A stretch of DNA of 64,000 bases from Flammeovirgaceae bacterium (GTDB lineage: Bacteria > Bacteroidota > Bacteroidia > Cytophagales > Cyclobacteriaceae). The notes beneath the pieces are model-generated. The model saw only the letters and a list, made by a program, of their open reading frames with translations, was not told the DNA's origin and ran no database searches. Below are positions 61,903-64,000 of this stretch, piece by piece; position 1 is the first letter of the stretch, and each line of letters opens with the position of its first letter. Location of the stretch: the NCBI GenBank assembly GCA_027487845.1, contig JAIYCV010000028.1, positions 186,001 through 250,000 of the forward strand, read 5' to 3'. Position numbers and translations under genes: made by a program.

Positions 61903-63030
61903 TCAATTACTACCTACCCTACGAATAAACCAATCAATCGGCCTTCTCAATGAAACCGGCTCGGGGTATTTCTTTACATAACCAACCCTGATCACAAATT
62001 GAATCGGATCTTCTATTTTTAATTCCGCTGCAACGCCCTTACCAATCGATTCTTCCTCCAATATCTGTGTCATGGGATGCATGGCAATTCCACGCTCCCT
62101 CACTTTTAAAAATAAGCGCTCCATTCTTTTCCCGGTTTCTATCAAATCGGTTACTGAATTTCCCCTACTTGTAATCAAAAGCCACGCCGCAGAAGCCAGC
62201 ACTTGTTTCCTTACGCTCTCGATAGTTCGCTCTCTAAAACTGTTTTTCATTACATCTTCCTTTCCATAAAAGTGCTTTAGAAACCAGCCAGCAACTCCTT
62301 CTATTTCCATACTATCAGTAGTTAAACCAGTTCGATATTTTTCTTCGTCATTCAGCGAGAAGCGAATCCAATTTGCCAGCTCTCGCTGGGCTTCATCGCG
62401 GTACGCCTGTGTGGTGTTGGCATTTATTGTTTGTTCATTCAGATAGGAATAATAGATGGAATCATTTGGCACGAAATGAAAAAAGTCCTTTTCCTTATTA
62501 AACAAGAAGAGCTTATCATCGCTTTGCAGTGGGGTCGAAAGGTAATTTGAACGGAGTGTTCTTCGCCTTTCAATTCTTTCTGTGTTGTAGACAGGAACAC
62601 CGCGTGCCTTATGCAGCATGATAGTGATCAAATTCTCTTCTTGATTTGTGAGTGCCGTTGCACTGCACTCAACTGCATAGCCTAAACTATTTGCTGCGTA
62701 TTCAAGATTTTGAATAAAAGCACCAATCGATAAAATCGTTTCACGCTGCAGGGGGTCTACTGCCGGAAGCCAATTCTTACTGTCATTGCATATAATCCAA
62801 TGATAGGGTTTGACATAGTTGATAAACCAAGGTTGGGCATTGTGTCCACTGGGTGCCAACGAAGCCAAAAACAAAATCTGCCTTTCATCTTCTGTTAGAA
62901 TAATCGAATTCCCGCCTCGCTCTTTTTTTTCAATCCGTTTCATACTTCCTTCGCTACTCGTGCTGTACAATGCTATCCCACCAATAAGAAAGGCCCTTCC
63001 CGTCATACCCACAAACTGTTTCCTGTTCAT
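61903..63030 (-). CDS. Acg-like FMN-binding nitroreductase-fold protein
   Basis: 375 residues. The N-terminus (RKQFVGMTGRAFLIGGIALYS) looks like a membrane anchor or export signal. The nitroreductase fold opens with DERQILFLASLAPSGHNAQPWFI and continues with an internal duplication of the FMN-binding half, as in Mycobacterium Acg (Rv2032). Members bind FMN but often lack reductase activity. Gene starts one base before the end of the broken outer-membrane protein gene. Confidence 0.85.
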   Translation of the reverse strand: MNRKQFVGMTGRAFLIGGIALYSTSSEGSMKRIEKKERGGNSIILTEDERQILFLASLAPSGHNAQPWFINYVKPYHWIICNDSKNWLPAVDPLQRETILSIGAFIQNLEYAANSLGYAVECSATALTNQEENLITIMLHKARGVPVYNTERIERRRTLRSNYLSTPLQSDDKLFLFNKEKDFFHFVPNDSIYYSYLNEQTINANTTQAYRDEAQRELANWIRFSLNDEEKYRTGLTTDSMEIEGVAGWFLKHFYGKEDVMKNSFRERTIESVRKQVLASAAWLLITSRGNSVTDLIETGKRMERLFLKVRERGIAMHPMTQILEEESIGKGVAAELKIEDPIQFVIRVGYVKKYPEPVSLRRPIDWFIRRVGSN

Positions 63031-63629
63031 TTAATATTGACGCCATAGCCTCGCCCCTACGCGCACAACCACCGAAAAATCAGCATTGGGAATATGATAT
63101 TGAACATTGGCGAAGTCGGCCGTTTTGTTTGTTCTTAGGTAAAGATGAAGGCCAGGTTGTATGTAAAATATTCGACCGATAAAAAATTGATAACTCACTG
63201 CCGCACCTGCGTCATAACTGTCTACGTCCTTCTTAACGCCTGTGCTCTTTTGCTCAATTTGAAAGGTGTGAGATTCCAGATAGGTATACACCTCCAAATT
63301 CTTCCATATATTATAGCCTAAGAAAATGCCAGGAGATGTTTTGTAAAACCGTTTGAAATCACTCGATGAATTATTAATACCAGCCGTTTCGGCATCATAA
63401 GTTCCTCCATTAATTACACTTACTCTTACTCTGAATTTTTTATATCGATACCCAGCAGCAAAATGATAGCCCCCATACAAAAAAACATGGGAAAAAGACT
63501 TTCCACTTCAATAGCTTGTTTTACTTCATAATTGCGAGGTGTAGGTTGCCAAAATGTAGAAGCATCTTTTTGTGCTTGTGCAGCAGTAAAAGATAGAAAG
63601 AATAAAATAAGTAAAAATGGAGTTTTCAT
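63031..63629 (-). pseudogene. Outer-membrane protein gene with a frameshift in a T7 run
   Basis: From the ATG at 63629 a signal peptide (FLLILFFLSFTAAQAQ) and about 30 residues (WQPTPRNYEVKQAIEVESLFPMFF) are read, then the frame runs into a short wrong tail. The other frame begins YGGYHFAAGYRYKKFRVRVS and continues to 63031 as a normal beta-barrel. The change occurs at a run of seven T (minus strand, 63479-63485); one more T would join the two frames. Either the gene is inactive in this strain, the run is a slippage switch, or a base is missing in the sequence. Confidence 0.7.
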
Positions 63630-63735
63630 GATGATTTTAAGCGCCCGGAGAAGAGTTAAACCGAAGCATAAATTTGGTGGGCTATCGCTCAAAAATCGTT
63701 ACATCAAATAGAATGCGAGTTACATGAATCGCATA

Positions 63736-64000
63736 TTAAAACAGGGAAGAATTATTGTATTCGATCTTCGTTATCTTGAAGTCCGCATACGCGAAATCAC
63801 GTGTTGCCAGCCGCCAACTTACGTCACATTGCGTAGGTACTTTTACGTTATTTATCCATTTATAATTATGCATTTTGCAAATCCACGTTTCCATTCGTTT
63901 TTTATCCATGTAGCGTTGTGTCTTCATTTCAACAATTTCGCCACCACTATTGAATGTTACGAGAAAGTCGAGTGACAATTCTTTATAGTTAAAGGTTAGT
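63736..64000 (-). CDS. DUF6544/DUF6920-like protein, C-terminal part (5' end outside window)
   Basis: The frame is open to the window edge; only the last 88 residues are seen. LVTFNSGGEIVEMKTQRYMDKKRMETW and WINNVKVPTQCDVSWRLATRDFAYADFKITKIEYN match the C-terminus of this family of unknown function, which has a VPTxxxVxW strand and ends with IEYN. No start is visible, so the gene begins past base 64000. Confidence 0.7.
   Translation of the reverse strand, partial: LTFNYKELSLDFLVTFNSGGEIVEMKTQRYMDKKRMETWICKMHNYKWINNVKVPTQCDVSWRLATRDFAYADFKITKIEYNNSSLF

Noticed and set aside
63724-63975. 83-codon ORF on the plus strand at the end of the window
   Set aside because: It is opposite the DUF6544/DUF6920-like C-terminus, which has real family similarity.

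Overview
The window looks like a chromosomal segment of a free-living Bacteroidota bacterium, probably of the Cytophagales (inference from gene content, no search run). The signs are a TonB-dependent receptor, a PVC-type heme/HEAT-repeat lipoprotein, DUF1080 and GH140-like secreted proteins, many hybrid-free sensor histidine kinases, the gene order hisG-D-C-B-H-A-F-IE, few Shine-Dalgarno sites, and promoters of the Bacteroidota type (-33 TTTG, about 20 bases, -7 TAnnTTTG). There are no rRNA, tRNA, CRISPR or complete IS elements.

Layout. 1-9.8 kb: the end of an acyl-CoA synthetase, a secreted glycosidase, a flavin-dependent oxidoreductase, a large heme lipoprotein, then an acyl-CoA dehydrogenase / APH-like kinase / SDR trio resembling the 4-hydroxyacyl-CoA pathway (LvaC/LvaA/LvaD, ACAD10/11). 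9.8-19.5 kb: a PAS histidine kinase, a beta-propeller-amidohydrolase fusion, a HAD phosphonatase-like hydrolase and a TonB receptor whose promoter contains a perfect Fur-type palindrome. 19.5-26.9 kb: the complete histidine operon, preceded by a promoter, a 22-codon leader with four consecutive His codons, and mutually exclusive hairpins ending in a terminator, that is, a textbook transcription attenuator. 27-34.5 kb: four sensor kinases (three tandem paralogues, the last two almost identical in their kinase halves) with DUF4386 and DUF1080 genes between them.

35.8-45.4 kb is an accessory defence-type operon on the minus strand: hsdR, a DUF559 nuclease gene ending in a GC-rich multi-hairpin repeat, hsdM, hsdS, a NUC1-type non-specific nuclease, a HipA-like kinase and a DUF3037-like protein, the last two separated by one base. 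It is bordered upstream by gene debris (a truncated cation-diffusion-facilitator gene and a coiled-coil fragment without a start) and, more distantly on both sides, by two copies of a degenerate intergenic element. The type I restriction genes are conventional. The attached nuclease, HipA-like kinase and DUF3037 genes are the part that may be an undescribed system.

46-64 kb: small metabolic and stress genes (acetyltransferase, MmcQ/YjbR, aldo/keto reductase, OsmC, semialdehyde dehydrogenase, DJ-1/PfpI, alkenal-type reductase, nitroreductase-like), a type II toxin-antitoxin pair, the pstSCAB phosphate importer without phoU, a SOUL heme-binding gene, a YihY membrane protein, and an outer-membrane protein gene broken by a shift in a run of seven T. 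Intergenic spaces repeatedly hold simple tandem repeats or perfect palindromes.
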